This document shows, piece after piece, positions 1 to 10,419 of a DNA stretch of 64,000 bases. Positions within the stretch are counted from its first letter, which is position 1; each line of letters opens with the position of its first letter. Source of the stretch: Sipunculus nudus (Eukaryota > Annelida > Sipuncula > Golfingiida > Sipunculidae); assembly GCA_026874595.1 (NCBI GenBank), contig CM049309.1, positions 46,160,079-46,224,078 of the forward strand. Reading direction: 5' to 3'. Under the pieces are notes generated by a model. That model was not told the origin of the DNA. It ran no database searches and saw only the letters and a list, made by a program, of their open reading frames with translations. Both the position numbers and the translations under genes were made by a program.

Positions 1-44
1 ATTCGACAACAAAAATGCAAAATATTTACGCGGAACCTGTAGAA
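1..44 (-). CDS. possible fourth exon of the TEP/CD109-like gene (partial, tentative)
   Basis: The preceding exon ends in phase 1 (a lone G). Reading on from the AG at 46-45 keeps the frame open to the window edge and would give V-L-Q-V-P-R-K-Y-F-A-F. The better-looking acceptor CAG at 39-37 would run into TAA in the required phase. Family members usually continue with a KV.FRV-type strand after KPGQ, and the resemblance here is only loose. Treat as a guess. Confidence 0.25.
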
Positions 45-3000
45 CTAACCGTCTTTCATTTTTTATAAGTGACATCAATATTTAAGAAAGAGGCATTTTC
101 TGTTTCTTTGGATCGAATGCAATTTTTGTATGTGCCACCGGCACATATTTGATGCTGGAAGTGTTACTGCATGATCCTTGATGATATAACTAGGTGTACC
201 TTTTTGGCCAGGCTTATAAATTGGTCTGTCTGTCATTATGAACACAGACGTGGACTTCCTCTTCACTGGTACTTGCGTAGAGTTGTAAAAAGTGTACATC
301 CCAGGCCTCGGCGACACACAGTTCCCGCATATCTTTAACTTGTGAAGGCCACATGCTTCCTCTGGAATCTAGGTAATTAAACATTACAGAAAATATTGAT
401 ACTTTTTATTGATATAGTTAAATATTTTCATGTAATTCTTCTCTGTTTCACAATAGTTTAAAAGCTGGGGTTGTTAATTCAATAATTGATCATCTGTAGG
501 TACTGTGCAAGTGCCATTGAATAAATGTGATTATATCAAGTGACTGCTGATGTTTATGAGTCTTTATCGCTGAACCGGGTACATATTTTGTAACTTGCAT
601 TGTAGCAAATGCAGTCTGTCTTAATATTTATTAGTTTCTCCCGTGAATATATTTATGAATTATCTCAGTAAATTTAGGCCAGGGCAGGCTGTGAAATAAT
701 CCCACTTTTCCTACTTTTTTCCCTTTATATTGTTTTGGACTTGGTCCTATTTTTCCTTTCTCTTGAAAATTTCCACTTTTCGTTCTGTAACATGCAGTGT
801 CAAAATGATATGATTCGCTGTGAAATTGACAATGTGTTGTCATATGTAAAACATTTTTGGTAATTTTGAGCTTCATGTTATATATATAATCTACATTTGA
901 TCATTTTCATTGATAGAAATGATCTGGTTCCAATCAACCAGTCTCAGGCTCATACTACCTGACGGATTACCAGGATATATATATATATATAACTAGACAT
1001 TTCTTGGCACCGCAGGTGCCAGAGTATCCCCAGACATAGTAGGCCCCCCTCCTTTAAGAACAGACCCCCAATTTTGGCAGCATATACTGACACTTGGCAT
1101 ATTTATTGTTTCTTCCATCTAACAATCCACAATCTTGTTGAAGATGTTGGTCCTGTGACCTTGATTGTTTTAAAGATGTGTCCTGTGACCTTGACCTTTG
1201 ACCTCATGACCCCAAAATCAATTTGGGTCTTGCTTTTCCCAATGGGACATATGCAAGTCAAGTTTGAAATCTATACATCAATAAAGCAGGAATTATCATC
1301 CAGAAACTAATTTTTTTTTACAGGTGGCTCCTCTGACCTTCACCTTTGACCTTGTGACCTCAAAATTGAAAGTGTTCTTCCTCTCTTGGCAGGAGAACTA
1401 TATGTGCAAGATGAAAGATCTGAGATGAAATGTTTGGCTGAAAATGCATCCACATCTTTTTAAAGATGTGTCCTGTGACCTTGACCTTTGACCTCATGAC
1501 CCCAAAATCAATTTTGGTCTTGCTTTTCCAATTGGACATATACAAGTCAAGTTTGAAAACCATACATCAATAAAAGCAGGAATTATCATCCAGAAACTAA
1601 TTTTTGGACAGATGGCTCTTGTGACCTTCACCTTTGACCTTGTGACCTCAAAATTGATAAGGGTTTTCCACTCTTGGCAGGTGAACTATATGTGCAAGAT
1701 GAAAGATCTCAGATGAATTGTTTGGCTGAAAATGCATCCACAATCTTTATAAAGAGGTTTCCTGTGACTTTGACCTTTGACCTCATGACCCCAAAATCAA
1801 TTCAGGTCTTGCTTTCCAATGGGTCAAATACAAGTCAAGTTTGAAATCCATACATCAATAAAAGAAGGAATTATCATCCAGAAAATAATTTTTGGACAGA
1901 TGGCTCCTGTGACCTTCACCTTTGACCTTGTGACCTCAAAATTGATAGGGTTCTTCCTCTCTTGGCAGGAGAACTATATGTGCAAGATGAAAGATCTGAG
2001 ATGAAATGTTTGGCTGAAAATGCATCCACATCTTTTTAAGGATGTGTCCTGTGACCTTGACCTTTGACCTCATGACCCCAATATCAATTCAGGTCTTGCT
2101 TTTCCAATTGGACATATACAAGTCAAGTTTGAAATCCATACATCAATAAAAGCAGGAATTATCATCCAGAAACTAATTTTTGGACAGATGGCTCCTGTGA
2201 CCTTCACCTTTGACCTTGTGACCTCAAAATTGAAAGGGGGCTTCCACTCTTGGCAGGTGAACTATATGTGCAAGATGAAAGATCTCAGATGAATTTTTTG
2301 GCTGAAATTGCATCCACAACCTTTTTACAGAGGTTTCCTGTGACCTTGACCTTTGACCTCATGACCCCAAAATCAATTCAGGTCTTTCTTTTCCAATGGG
2401 TCAAATACAAGTCAAGTTTGAAATCCATACATCAATAAAAGAAGGAATTATCATCCAGAAACTAATTTTTGGACAGATAGCTCCTGTGACCTTCACCTTT
2501 GACCTTGTGACCCCAAAATTTACATGGATTATCCACTATTGGCAAGTGAGCTATATATTCAAGAGGGAAGACCTGGGATGAAAGTTTGGCTTAAAATGCA
2601 TCCACATCTTTTTAAAGATGCGTCCTGTGACCTTGACCTTTGACCTCATGACCCCAAAATCAATTTGGGTCTTGCTTTTCCAATGGGACATATACAAGTC
2701 AAGTTTGAAATCCATACATCAATAAAAGCAGGAATTATCATCCAGAAACTAATTTTTTGACAGATGGCTCCTGTGACCTTCACCTTTGACCCTGTGACCT
2801 CAAAATTGATAGGGGTCTTCCACTCTTGGCAGGTGAACTATATGTGCAAGATGAAAGATCTCAGATGAATTTTTTGGCTGAAATTGCATCCACAACCTTT
2901 TAACAGAGGTTTCCTGTGACCTTGACCTTTGACCTCATGACCCCAAAATCAATTCAGGTCTTTCTTTTCCAATGGGCCAAATACAAGTCAAGTTTGAAAT

Positions 3001-4096
3001 CCATACATCAATAAAAGAAGGAATTATCATCAAGAAACTAATTTTTGGACAGATAGCTCCTGTGGCCTTGACCTTTGACCTTGTGACCCCAAAATTTATA
3101 TGGAATATCCACTATTGGCAAGTGAGCTATATATTCAAGAGGGAAGACCTGGGATGAAAGTTTGGCTTAAAATGCATCCACATCTTTTTAAAGATGCGTC
3201 CTGTGACCTTGACCTTTGACCTCATGACCCCAAAATCAATTTGGGTCTTGCTTTTCCAATGGGACATATACAAGTCAAGTTTGAAATCCATATGGCTATC
3301 AACACTGGAGATATCATAAGAGGTGTGTGATTTTCACCATATATGGCAATATTCAAGGTCAAGGCCACTATCATAGGAAAGGTCATGACCCCAATTTAAA
3401 TAAACATCATCCCATAACCCATACCTATGTATATGCATAATATAAAAGAAATCTATCCATTAGTTTTTGACTTATAATGCTCACAGTACTGTAAGGTGGC
3501 AATTTTGGGGGTATTAAACGGCATGAAAACAAGTAAAGAATAATAGGTGGCGCCACCAGTTTCTGGAACATGACAACCCTATCCATGATCTTCCATCAAC
3601 TTGATTTTAGGATAAATCCATGCAAGATTTCTTGAGATATTAAAGAATTTGTGTGATTTTCCACAAAATTGGACCTATTCAAGGTCAAGGACACTCTCCT
3701 AGTAAAGGTCATGACCTCATTTTAAATAGGCGTCGTCCTCTTACCCATATCTATACATATACCAAGTTTGGTAAAGTTCTGTGAAATATTTTTTGGGTTA
3801 TCGCGCCAACAAGATTTATATGCGGCGGCGGCGGCGGCGGCGGCGGGACCGGTATGAAAACATAGTATCCCCCGACTTTGTCTGGGGATACAATAATATA
3901 CAGGTTTCCTGCAATAAACAACTACTAAAGACCTCTATGGTCTTACACTAGAGCTTTATAATTATACAAATATAGAGGAATCAAGTTTTCTTAGACATTT
4001 TTTACTACATAGTTTCGTGCAACATGTTGTACTCATCAGGTAAGGTTGTCTGATTGAAATGGACTGGATCATACCGGTACATATTTGAGAAGCCGT

Positions 4097-4154
<58 letters not shown>

Positions 4155-6208
4155 GATGTAGGGAACATCATATAATCTTGAACAGTGTCTTCTAATTTAA
4201 ATGTGGGCTCAGCCCTTCTTTAATGCATTTTCCCCAAATCCTTCACACAGTGTTTCAGTCCTGTACCCTAAATACTAAACAACCGAACAGTTTATCTGTC
4301 CGAGATACAGAGCAGAACCAAATATCGATTTTGGAAACAATTTATGAAAACTACAAGCGTATAATTATGTACATGAATTTCTAAAGCCGGATGCATGATC
4401 CAATGGACGGTTGTCTCATAGACACTCTGTATGCAGCATGAGCCACGCAGTGACATTAATTCAGGTCTATCCCATGAACGTCCAATTAGCCTGATATAAT
4501 TTGATTATTTATCATGAGCTGGACGTACTCAAGATGGTGACCAGGGTGTCATGTAATTTCTAGGATTCAATTTGCCAATAATTCAGGACGCATATGGATG
4601 ATTTCATGGGCCGACTTGATCATAGCGGGGTTAATGACGGGAACTTATTGGTAAATATTTGTCAACTATGAGAGCGTCCCATGACAATATCATGAAACTG
4701 AAATATTGGAGGCATTGATATATCGCGGTTTGGCTATAAGCAATTAAAACATACCATAAGTTCCAGATATATTCCTACTTTACTAGATCATAAGGAGAGC
4801 CCAGTATGTCTTGCATGTGACATTTTCTTTGAATATTTCCCGACATTATTACAAGTGCCGGAAGATGGACTTACCTTAAGATGTAAAGTACCTTTGCCTG
4901 AAACAGAAACAACATATATCAGGAGTTAAATATAGAACATCATACAGCAATTTATATTTTCCACTATGTTAATTAATGTGATATTTTATGTGGTATTTCA
5001 TAGCTTAGACTATCCAACCCAACCTTTCAAATATATATTTAAAAAATAAATCTTCTTTATCGTTATAAAGGTCAAAAGAGCATAGATGACTGATGTGAAG
5101 CCATGCTGATTGGAGAATTTCCATTGATGATTCGGTGAACACTCCAGTTTGGAGTCTATAAGAATAAAGCCTGACTGTTCTCGCAAGGGCGGATTTCTTT
5201 TTCCTTCCTACATAAAACTCTTTAAGAGAAAGAACAATACACGCTTAAAATAGTGAAAACAGCACCGAAATTGCCGACAATTGTACCATTACAGCCTTAA
5301 TCATAAGAAAGGTTGTACACCATTCCCCCTGGCTGCGCCAAATTAGCCCCCTAAAAATTCTAAAATCCTCTATCCGCCCATACCTCATGACGTTAGTGCG
5401 GTTAAATGCCTCTATATGTTTGCAGAGGGTGATTCTAGTTTATATTAAAGGGGCTCAATCACCTACAAGCATGTTGAATTAGCACGAAAAATAGCTCCTT
5501 CCATTTAAAATAAATTTGTACCTGCCAAAATTTTGCCCTGAAACCGTTTGCTTACTCGTGTAAACGAGTTTTAAAAACAATGGACTGGGCGCGATCACAG
5601 ACGTCAACATAACAGCGCGCACACTTGTCAAGCAGGAGATATACTGACTGACTTGGCCGTAAAAATGTAATAAATATTCCGGCTGGCTGAAACATCGCTT
5701 GTTGCGGCTCACAATCGGACTTCCTGTCACGCGACCTTGTTTTGGTAAACAAACCTTCGTGGAATGTGTCTACAAACACGCATAACCAAAAAGGAGGTGT
5801 TAATCAGCCGTATGCGAGATACTGAGACTGTGTGCTGGGATGTTTTTATTGGGAAACTTTTGTATAAAGCAAAACTCAACTGATAGTGTGATAGAATAGG
5901 CATAACATTGCTCCTCATTACATTCCTTTAAGCGTTCTTTCACATCTAAATATTTGTAAAATAATGCGTGATTGTAAAAATATACATTCATTGTAAACAA
6001 TTTGTTCTGTTGATATTGAAAATTTTTAAGGTAAAAAGTTATGATGTAATTACCGAATATTTTCTGGCTGGAATGTACCACTTGCTTGCCAGTGGGGGCG
6101 TACAGCTTCAGGTCCACATGCACTGGTTCGGACGGTTCCATTATGGTCACCGCCACTGCCTGGTCTGTCCCTGACCGTAACGCTGCGGGTACCAGCACCA
6201 CGTAACCC
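1..6208 (-). CDS. thioester-containing / alpha-2-macroglobulin family (CD109-like) gene, 5' part, spliced, runs off the window
   Basis: Spliced gene read right to left. Exons 6208-6054, 4897-4875 and 368-200 join with matching phases and give about 115 residues covering the MG1 domain and the start of MG2. The order fits the family: an N-terminal VLVPAALRSG stretch with a beta-sandwich, GKGTLHLKIP, then YTFYNSTQV and SVFIMTDRPIYKPGQ, the hallmark of the MG1/MG2 boundary in A2M, CD109 and insect TEPs. Family members are secreted or GPI-anchored, and many carry an internal thioester used in protease trapping or opsonisation. The thioester and bait regions would be encoded left of position 1, so class cannot be settled. 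The signal-peptide exon should lie right of 6208 and end with two bases of a split codon; I did not find it. Intron 369-4874 holds a complete family A Helitron-like element. Identification is by motif recall, not a search. Confidence 0.78.
200..368 (-). CDS. TEP/CD109-like gene, exon with MG1 end and MG2 start
   Basis: 169 nt, 56 codons plus one base. The acceptor is CCTAG at 373-369; the exon opens with ATT CCA GAG in phase 0, which matches the phase-0 end of the microexon at 4875. The donor AAAAAG|GTACAC leaves a phase-1 end at 200. Encoded landmarks in order: IPEEACGLHKLKICG, a short strand then NG-type turn, YTFYNSTQV (NST is a possible N-glycosylation site) and SVFIMTDRPIYKPGQK. Three cysteines (ACG, ICG, NCV) are an odd feature for this position in the family and could mark a lineage-specific disulfide. 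Confidence 0.8.
369..992. other. intron sequence of the TEP-like gene, left of the family A element
   Basis: Plain AT-rich sequence with no coding signal. A short (TA)n run at 975-990 directly abuts the CTAG end of the mobile element. Confidence 0.5.
993..3893 (-). mobile_element. family A Helitron-like (HINE) element, copy A1, in an intron
   Basis: Oriented on the minus strand. The right edge (its 5' end) carries the hairpin GGGGGATAC/GTATCCCC after a (CGG)n run. The left edge carries the inverted match TATCCCCAGACATAGTA, then the hairpin TGGCACCTGCGGTGCCA, 8 nt, and CTAG next to TT. The core (about 1150-3285) is a tandem array of units near 288 bp built from two half-units. Between core and 5' end (3286-3850) lies a separate module holding GGTGGCGCCACC at 3546-3557. 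No protein is encoded. Subterminal inverted repeats, 3' hairpin plus CTAG, and a tandem core are what is known for Helentron-associated (DINE-1 type) elements; the assignment is inferred from these. Confidence 0.75.
1150..3285. repeat. tandem core of element A1, about 288-bp units
   Basis: Each unit has two related halves. One centres on TGACCTTGACCTTTGACCT followed by CATGACCCCAAAATCAAT; the other on GTGACCTTCACCTTTGACC followed by TTGTGACCTCAAAATTGAT. Between them lie ATATACAAGTCAAGTTTG and ATTATCATCCAGAAACTAA blocks. Open frames on both strands are a by-product of the repeat and not genes. Confidence 0.85.
3894..4874. other. intron sequence, right of element A1, with a (TA)n microsatellite
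   Basis: A (TA)n tract of about 52 bp lies at 4099-4150. Otherwise plain sequence up to the microexon donor at 4874. Confidence 0.5.
4875..4897 (-). CDS. TEP/CD109-like gene, 23-nt microexon
   Basis: The acceptor is TGTTTCTGTTTCAG (4911-4898) and the donor is the full consensus GTAAGT (4874-4869). The 23 bases complete the split Gly codon left by exon 6054-6208, then encode KGTLHLK and end in phase 0, exactly as exon 200-368 needs. The peptide GKGTLHLK fits the family's glycine-rich turn and strand before the last MG1 strands. Phase agreement on both sides, good splice sites and fitting protein sequence together make a chance match unlikely. Confidence 0.75.
4898..6053. other. intron of the TEP-like gene
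   Basis: No repeat or coding signal recognised. The open frames at 5479-5918 lack splice or family support. Confidence 0.5.
6054..6208 (-). CDS. TEP/CD109-like gene, N-terminal exon (MG1 start)
   Basis: 155 nt. Acceptor TATATTTCAG at 6218-6209, donor CG|GTAATT at 6053. It begins with one base completing a codon from the upstream exon and ends with one base (G), which the microexon completes. The 51 full codons read GYVVLVPAALRSG..VAVTI..SEPVHVDLKLYAP..KQVVHSSQKIF, the classic first mature strands of A2M/CD109/TEP proteins (P-x-x-L/I-R-x-G, then V-x-V-x-L-Y). The start methionine and signal peptide must come from an exon further right. Confidence 0.8.
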
Positions 6209-6727
6209 CTGAAATATACAAACCATTTCTTATTCCCACTGTCATTCGTTGTATTACTGGGTCATGTAGTAATATATACCTTTTGTATATATACATTTGT
6301 GTCAACACAACCTAAATTGCACTTTTCCAGTGAAGCAAGTGTTGTGTTAGTCCTGTTCTAATTTTTAGGCCTTTTATGTTTGTAATAGTCGGAGCGTTGT
6401 ATATGTTACTGTTACTGTTATCATGTACCTTTAATAGCAAGTGGTAGTAGTACCATGGATCATGGAGTTACAATTTATTTTATATCAATGAGAGTATTTA
6501 GAGCTTTAGCAGTAACAGTATAGTCATGGCTCAACATTAGCAGGTAGGTAGCAATCACCCGGAGGACGAGTAAAAAGTGCCAAAAAAAAATGCAGAACAT
6601 TCATTTGGTTATATTTGTTCATTTGTACGTAAACGAACATTTATTTTATATGCCCAGCCAGTTTTGCATGCTGAACAATGCGACATTATATGGGGTAATT
6701 TCACATAGTATAGAAGATTTAGAATAG

Positions 6728-6772
<45 letters not shown>

Positions 6773-7090
6773 ATATATGTCAAAATAAAGAGTAGGACTA
6801 TTTGTTATATTCAATCAATCATCAATAAATAAGCAGAAGTGAGACCAGGGAACGTCATTTATTATTATTTTTAATGTTATTTAAAACATCAATGATTTTA
6901 AGCTCAGATTATGTAAACAATGCAACTGAGTCAACTGGAAAAGTTTGTAGGGGAGCGTTTAAGCTTTTGTTAATAGTAGAAACAATTGATAGAAGTAGAA
7001 TTAAGTGGATTAATCAGGTGTGAATTGCAGGCTAGAGGTACAAAGGTTTGTGGCGTGATGTAACAGTAATATCTTGGAACTTAATGTAGA
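6209..7090. other. upstream intron or 5' region of the TEP-like gene
   Basis: A (TA)n tract at about 6728-6769. No signal-peptide exon that would end in the required phase was recognised. Confidence 0.4.
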
Positions 7091-7416
7091 CTAGGCACCC
7101 ATGGGTCTCGACACTCAGCTGAATTTGTTTATATGGATATTTGTATGAGCTTTATCAAATGTGGGTCCTCTGAGCTGGACCCTTGACCTTGTGACAAAAA
7201 ATCTGCGAACCTACTGTCCTTGAACTTACAGCATTTTGATTTTCATTAGTCTTAAAAAAAGGAGCTCCAGTGACCTTGACCTCCATCTAGTAACCTCAAA
7301 GTTTACAGATTCCTTTCACTTTGGGCAGTTAGGCCTAAGCCATATGTGAAAGATGGAAGGGTTGGGATGAACAAGTTTGATTTAAAATGCATCCACAATC
7401 TTTTTTTAAGATGTGG
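7091..7416 (-). mobile_element. fragment of a family A' Helitron-like element, 3' end, interrupted
   Basis: Starts CTAGGCACCCATGGGT with a GACCCATGGGTC-like hairpin and ACTCAGCTGAATTTG, the same 3' end as the elements at 46169 and 63636, followed by family A core sequence. It is cut at 7416 by the nested transposon and resumes at 10390 (GCCCTGTTACCTTCACC), where it fades out after about 30 bp. Confidence 0.65.
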
Positions 7417-8055
7417 CAGAGGCGTAGCCAGGATTGAGGGAGGGGAGGGGCCATGATCAGTGGCGAATCCAGATATTCGAAAACGGAGGGGGGGGGGGGG
7501 GGGGGCTAATATACATGAATGGGTTCTATGAAAACTGTTTACGTGTATATGTATGTATATATTATTAATGTTATTTTTATTATTATTATTCTTATTATTT
7601 TTATGATGACTATACGTTATATATTTCAGTGTATGAAACATTATGAATCATGGTTTCATTCAGGTTAGTTTCAGTTACATGGGGAGGGTATGGGAGGGAG
7701 TATCCACTCCCGTACTGGGATTTTTTTTAATATGCAATGTAAAGAGGATGTTTTTAGGCAATTTTCATAAAAAATGAGGATTTCCTGTTCCTGAAAAAAT
7801 TATTCCCTTAGGTCTTTGCGTTATGTTGTCAAACTGTAGAGAGGTTCAATATTTACTATTTATATTTCTTCAAAAAAAATAAAAATATAAAATTTCAATC
7901 GTGTTCAACATGTTAAAGTCAATGGCGCAAAAGCGCATTTACGTTTATATCTTACAAAATAATATCTTTTGAATGTAATGCTCGGAGTGAAATAACTGAT
8001 ATGTTGAAGTTTTATGTTAGGCCAAAAAAATAAGGTTTGGTTCTCAGGCACTTTT

Positions 8056-9580
8056 TATGCCCCCGCCAAGAAGTGGCAGGGGCATATAGTTTTACCCATG
8101 TCCGTCCTTCAGTCATTCCGAAGTCAAACAGTTGTACGGTTTTTTTTTCGCAATGCCTGCAGATATTGGCCTGATTTTGGGTGTGTGGCCAGATAATGAC
8201 CAGTTACAGATCGAGTTCGCGTTTCGTCCCGACTGCCCTACTTTTGACCGTTTTACGGCTCCTACACTTAGAAAATTTCATGAAAAATAGAAATTTTCAT
8301 GCCAAATACACATGTACTGACATTTTTTCGCAATGCCTGCAGATATTGGACTGATTTTTGGTGTGTGGGCAGATATTGACCAGTTACAGATCGAGTTTGC
8401 GTTTTGTCCCAGTTGACCTACTTTTGACCGTTTTATGGCTCCTGAACATAGAAAATTTCATGACAAATACACATGTACGGACCCTTTTTCGCAATGCCTG
8501 CAGATATTGGCCTGATTTTTGGTGTGTGGGTAGATATTGACCAGTTACAGATCGAGTTCGCGTTTCGTCTCAGTTGACCTACTTTTGACAGTTTTACGGC
8601 TCCTGAACATAGAAAATTTCATGAAAAATATAAATTTTCATGACAAATACACATGTACGGACTTTTTTCGCAGTGCCTGCAGATATTGGCCTGATTTTTG
8701 GTATGTGGGCAGATAATGACCAGTTACAGATCGAATCGCGTTTCGTCCCGGTTGACCTACTTTTGATTATTTTACGGCTCCTAAACATAGAAAATTTCAT
8801 GAAAAATATAAATTTTCATGACAAATGTAAATTTACAGCCGTTTTTAGCCCTCAGCTCATAGGCTGATGGGCTATTGTCGTCACCCAAGCTGTCCGTCTG
8901 TCTGTCCATCCGTCTGTCCGGCGTCCGTCCGTCCCGCGTCTGTTAACTTTTACCTTGTGAGCGGGATATCTCTAAAAGGATTCACCGTTGGAATTTTATT
9001 ACATCAGTGAAGATGTATATCAACAAAATATTGGTCAAGTGCAAAGATGGGTGACCTTGACCTTTTTTTCTTTGTTTTAGAGTTGATTATACAAAAACAC
9101 TCGGAAGCTTATATCTCAGGAACCATTTGGTGGATTGTTATGAAACATGGTACATACCTCTCCAATTTAAATTTATAACTGATTATCAGCTTTTGCTAAT
9201 ATTCTAATTTCGCAATGCAATGCTTACAGTTACTGGCCTATGTTTGGTCTGTGGGGGCATAATGACCATTTACAGATCGAGTTCGCGTTTCGTCCCTTTT
9301 GACCATATGACAGATCCTGAACATAGAAAATTTCATGAAAGACAGAAATTTTTATGAAAAATGCACATGTATGGACTTTTTTCACAATGCCTGCAGATAC
9401 TGGCCTGATTTTTTGTGTGTTGCTTGATAATGACCCGTTACAGATAGAGTTTGCATTTAGCCCTTGTTGACCTACTTTTGACCATACGACACCTCCTGGA
9501 CTTAAAAAATTTTACATAATTTAACAAATGTTTCTAATTTGCCCCAGACGGGGGCATTCGTGTCGTTCCGACACATCTAG
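8056..9580 (+). mobile_element. family B Helitron-like (HINE) element, copy B1
   Basis: The 5' end TATGCCCCCGCC..GGCAGGGGCATA is a hairpin. Near the 3' end the arm recurs inverted (ACGGGGGCAT), then hairpin GTGTCG-TTC-CGACAC, AT, and CTAG next to TT. The core has tandem units of about 160-180 bp (GCAATGCCTGCAGATATTGG .. GACCTACTTTTGACCG .. GAAAATTTCATGA). Same plan as family A with unrelated sequence. Confidence 0.7.
8847..9206. mobile_element. fragment of another element inside family B copy B1
   Basis: Interrupts a family B unit between GCCGTTTTT and TCGCAATGC. Begins with hairpin TAGCCCTCAGC/GCTGATGGGCTA followed by GTCCGTCTGTCTGTCC runs, which resembles the 5' end of family C inverted. 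Its 3' end lacks a recognisable CTAG terminus. Confidence 0.45.
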
Positions 9581-9839
9581 TTTCAGAAATCAGTGCGGCC
9601 GGGCAATATTTTATTTTTACTTTTTTGTATGTTTTGATTAAAATGTCATTATGACCAGGGAAAAGCGTGAAAATAACAGAATTATTTGCTAAAAGCACCA
9701 CATAACAAAGGAAATCTTATCAAAAGTTGTATTATTTTATCTTTTTGAAAGATGAAATCAAAATTTAAAAAAATGGTGCCGGGGGGGGGGGGGGTAAAAA
9801 TTGAAGCGGGCGGTGCCTAAGAACCATACCTTTTATTTT

Positions 9840-10190
9840 TTATTTTATTATTTTTTTTTTGCCTTAAACTTTGCGTTTTACCGGGGTCCATGGCCTCAAC
9901 AGCACACAAGACTCCTCAGAGCAAAGATCGCGAGATCACCGGAGGAGCCGTGAGATTGTTCACGGTCGACCCCAACCAGGGTCTGGTGCTCTGCATTTGT
10001 TCTGCAGCTGTTCATAAATATCCTCATCCTCAACTAATGAATTTGAAAGTATTAAACGGCAGATGAAAAATCTAATTGCTAATTGATAAAAAGAAATATG
10101 AAAAACGAAAATTAATCACGATTTTTTTTTAAAATTAGAAAATATATTGCAGCTCAGCAGGGGTCGCGCCCCGAAGGCGCACCCTCCGGA
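9840..10190. other. interior of nested element 2, unclassified
   Basis: T-rich tract, then GC-richer sequence (9883-10040) with short dyads such as GATCGCGAGATC. It could be a SINE-like insertion, but no box A/B pair was recognised. Confidence 0.25.
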
Positions 10191-10218
10191 TCCGCCACTT
10201 ATAGCAAAGGCAATTTAA

Positions 10219-10221
<3 letters not shown>

Positions 10222-10275
<54 letters not shown>
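10222..10275. repeat. (TA)n microsatellite
   Basis: Uninterrupted TA run of about 54 bp between the right ends of nested elements 2 and 1. Confidence 0.9.
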
Positions 10276-10281
<6 letters not shown>

Positions 10282-10419
10282 TAGTATTAGCCTAAGTGAA
10301 ATTCCGAAAGGACGGCGTGTACTAGATTCGACCGGGGGGGGGGGGGCATGCCCCCCTGCGGCTCCCCTCTGGCTACGCCCCTGATGTGGGCCCTGTTACC
10401 TTCACCGAACTGCAAGATA

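Larger units (their letters stand above)
8032..9832. mobile_element. third nested TIR element (AAGGTWTGGTTCTYAGGCAC ends)
   Basis: Left AAGGTTTGGTTCTCAGGCAC and right, inverted, AAGGTATGGTTCTTAGGCAC agree at 18 of 20 positions. The family B element at 8056-9580 interrupts it just inside its left end. Confidence 0.55.
7458..10199. mobile_element. second nested TIR element (CAGTGGCG-type ends)
   Basis: Left CAGTGGCGAATCCAG with a poly-G run close behind (about 7486-7506); right, inverted, AGTGGCGGATCCGGAGGG. The ends match over about 12 bases. No clear target duplication. No transposase found inside. Confidence 0.5.
7417..10383. mobile_element. outer TIR DNA transposon (non-autonomous), with ATGTGG target duplication
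   Basis: Left end CAGAGGCGTAGCCAGGAT; right end, read inverted, CAGGGGCGTAGCCAGAGG. ATGTGG flanks both sides (7411-7416 and 10384-10389), and removing the insert rejoins the interrupted family A' sequence. The superfamily is not certain; the TIR resembles hAT-type ends, but the visible duplication is 6 bp. No transposase is seen; the interior is filled by other elements. Confidence 0.7.

Noticed and set aside
1150-3285. CRISPR-like array of regular repeats
   Set aside because: The units are contiguous ~145/288-bp repeats without unique spacers, in an animal genome, and they lie within a mobile element.
3823-3844. Alanine- or proline-rich coding from CGG/CCG runs (also 14865, 53538, 57920)
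   Set aside because: The trinucleotide runs always lie at the same place just inside the family A 5' end and vary in length between copies, so they are microsatellites of the element.
5479-5918. Overlapping minus-strand frames next to the TEP-like exon
   Set aside because: They lie in the intron after a clear donor at 6053 and do not resemble the family.
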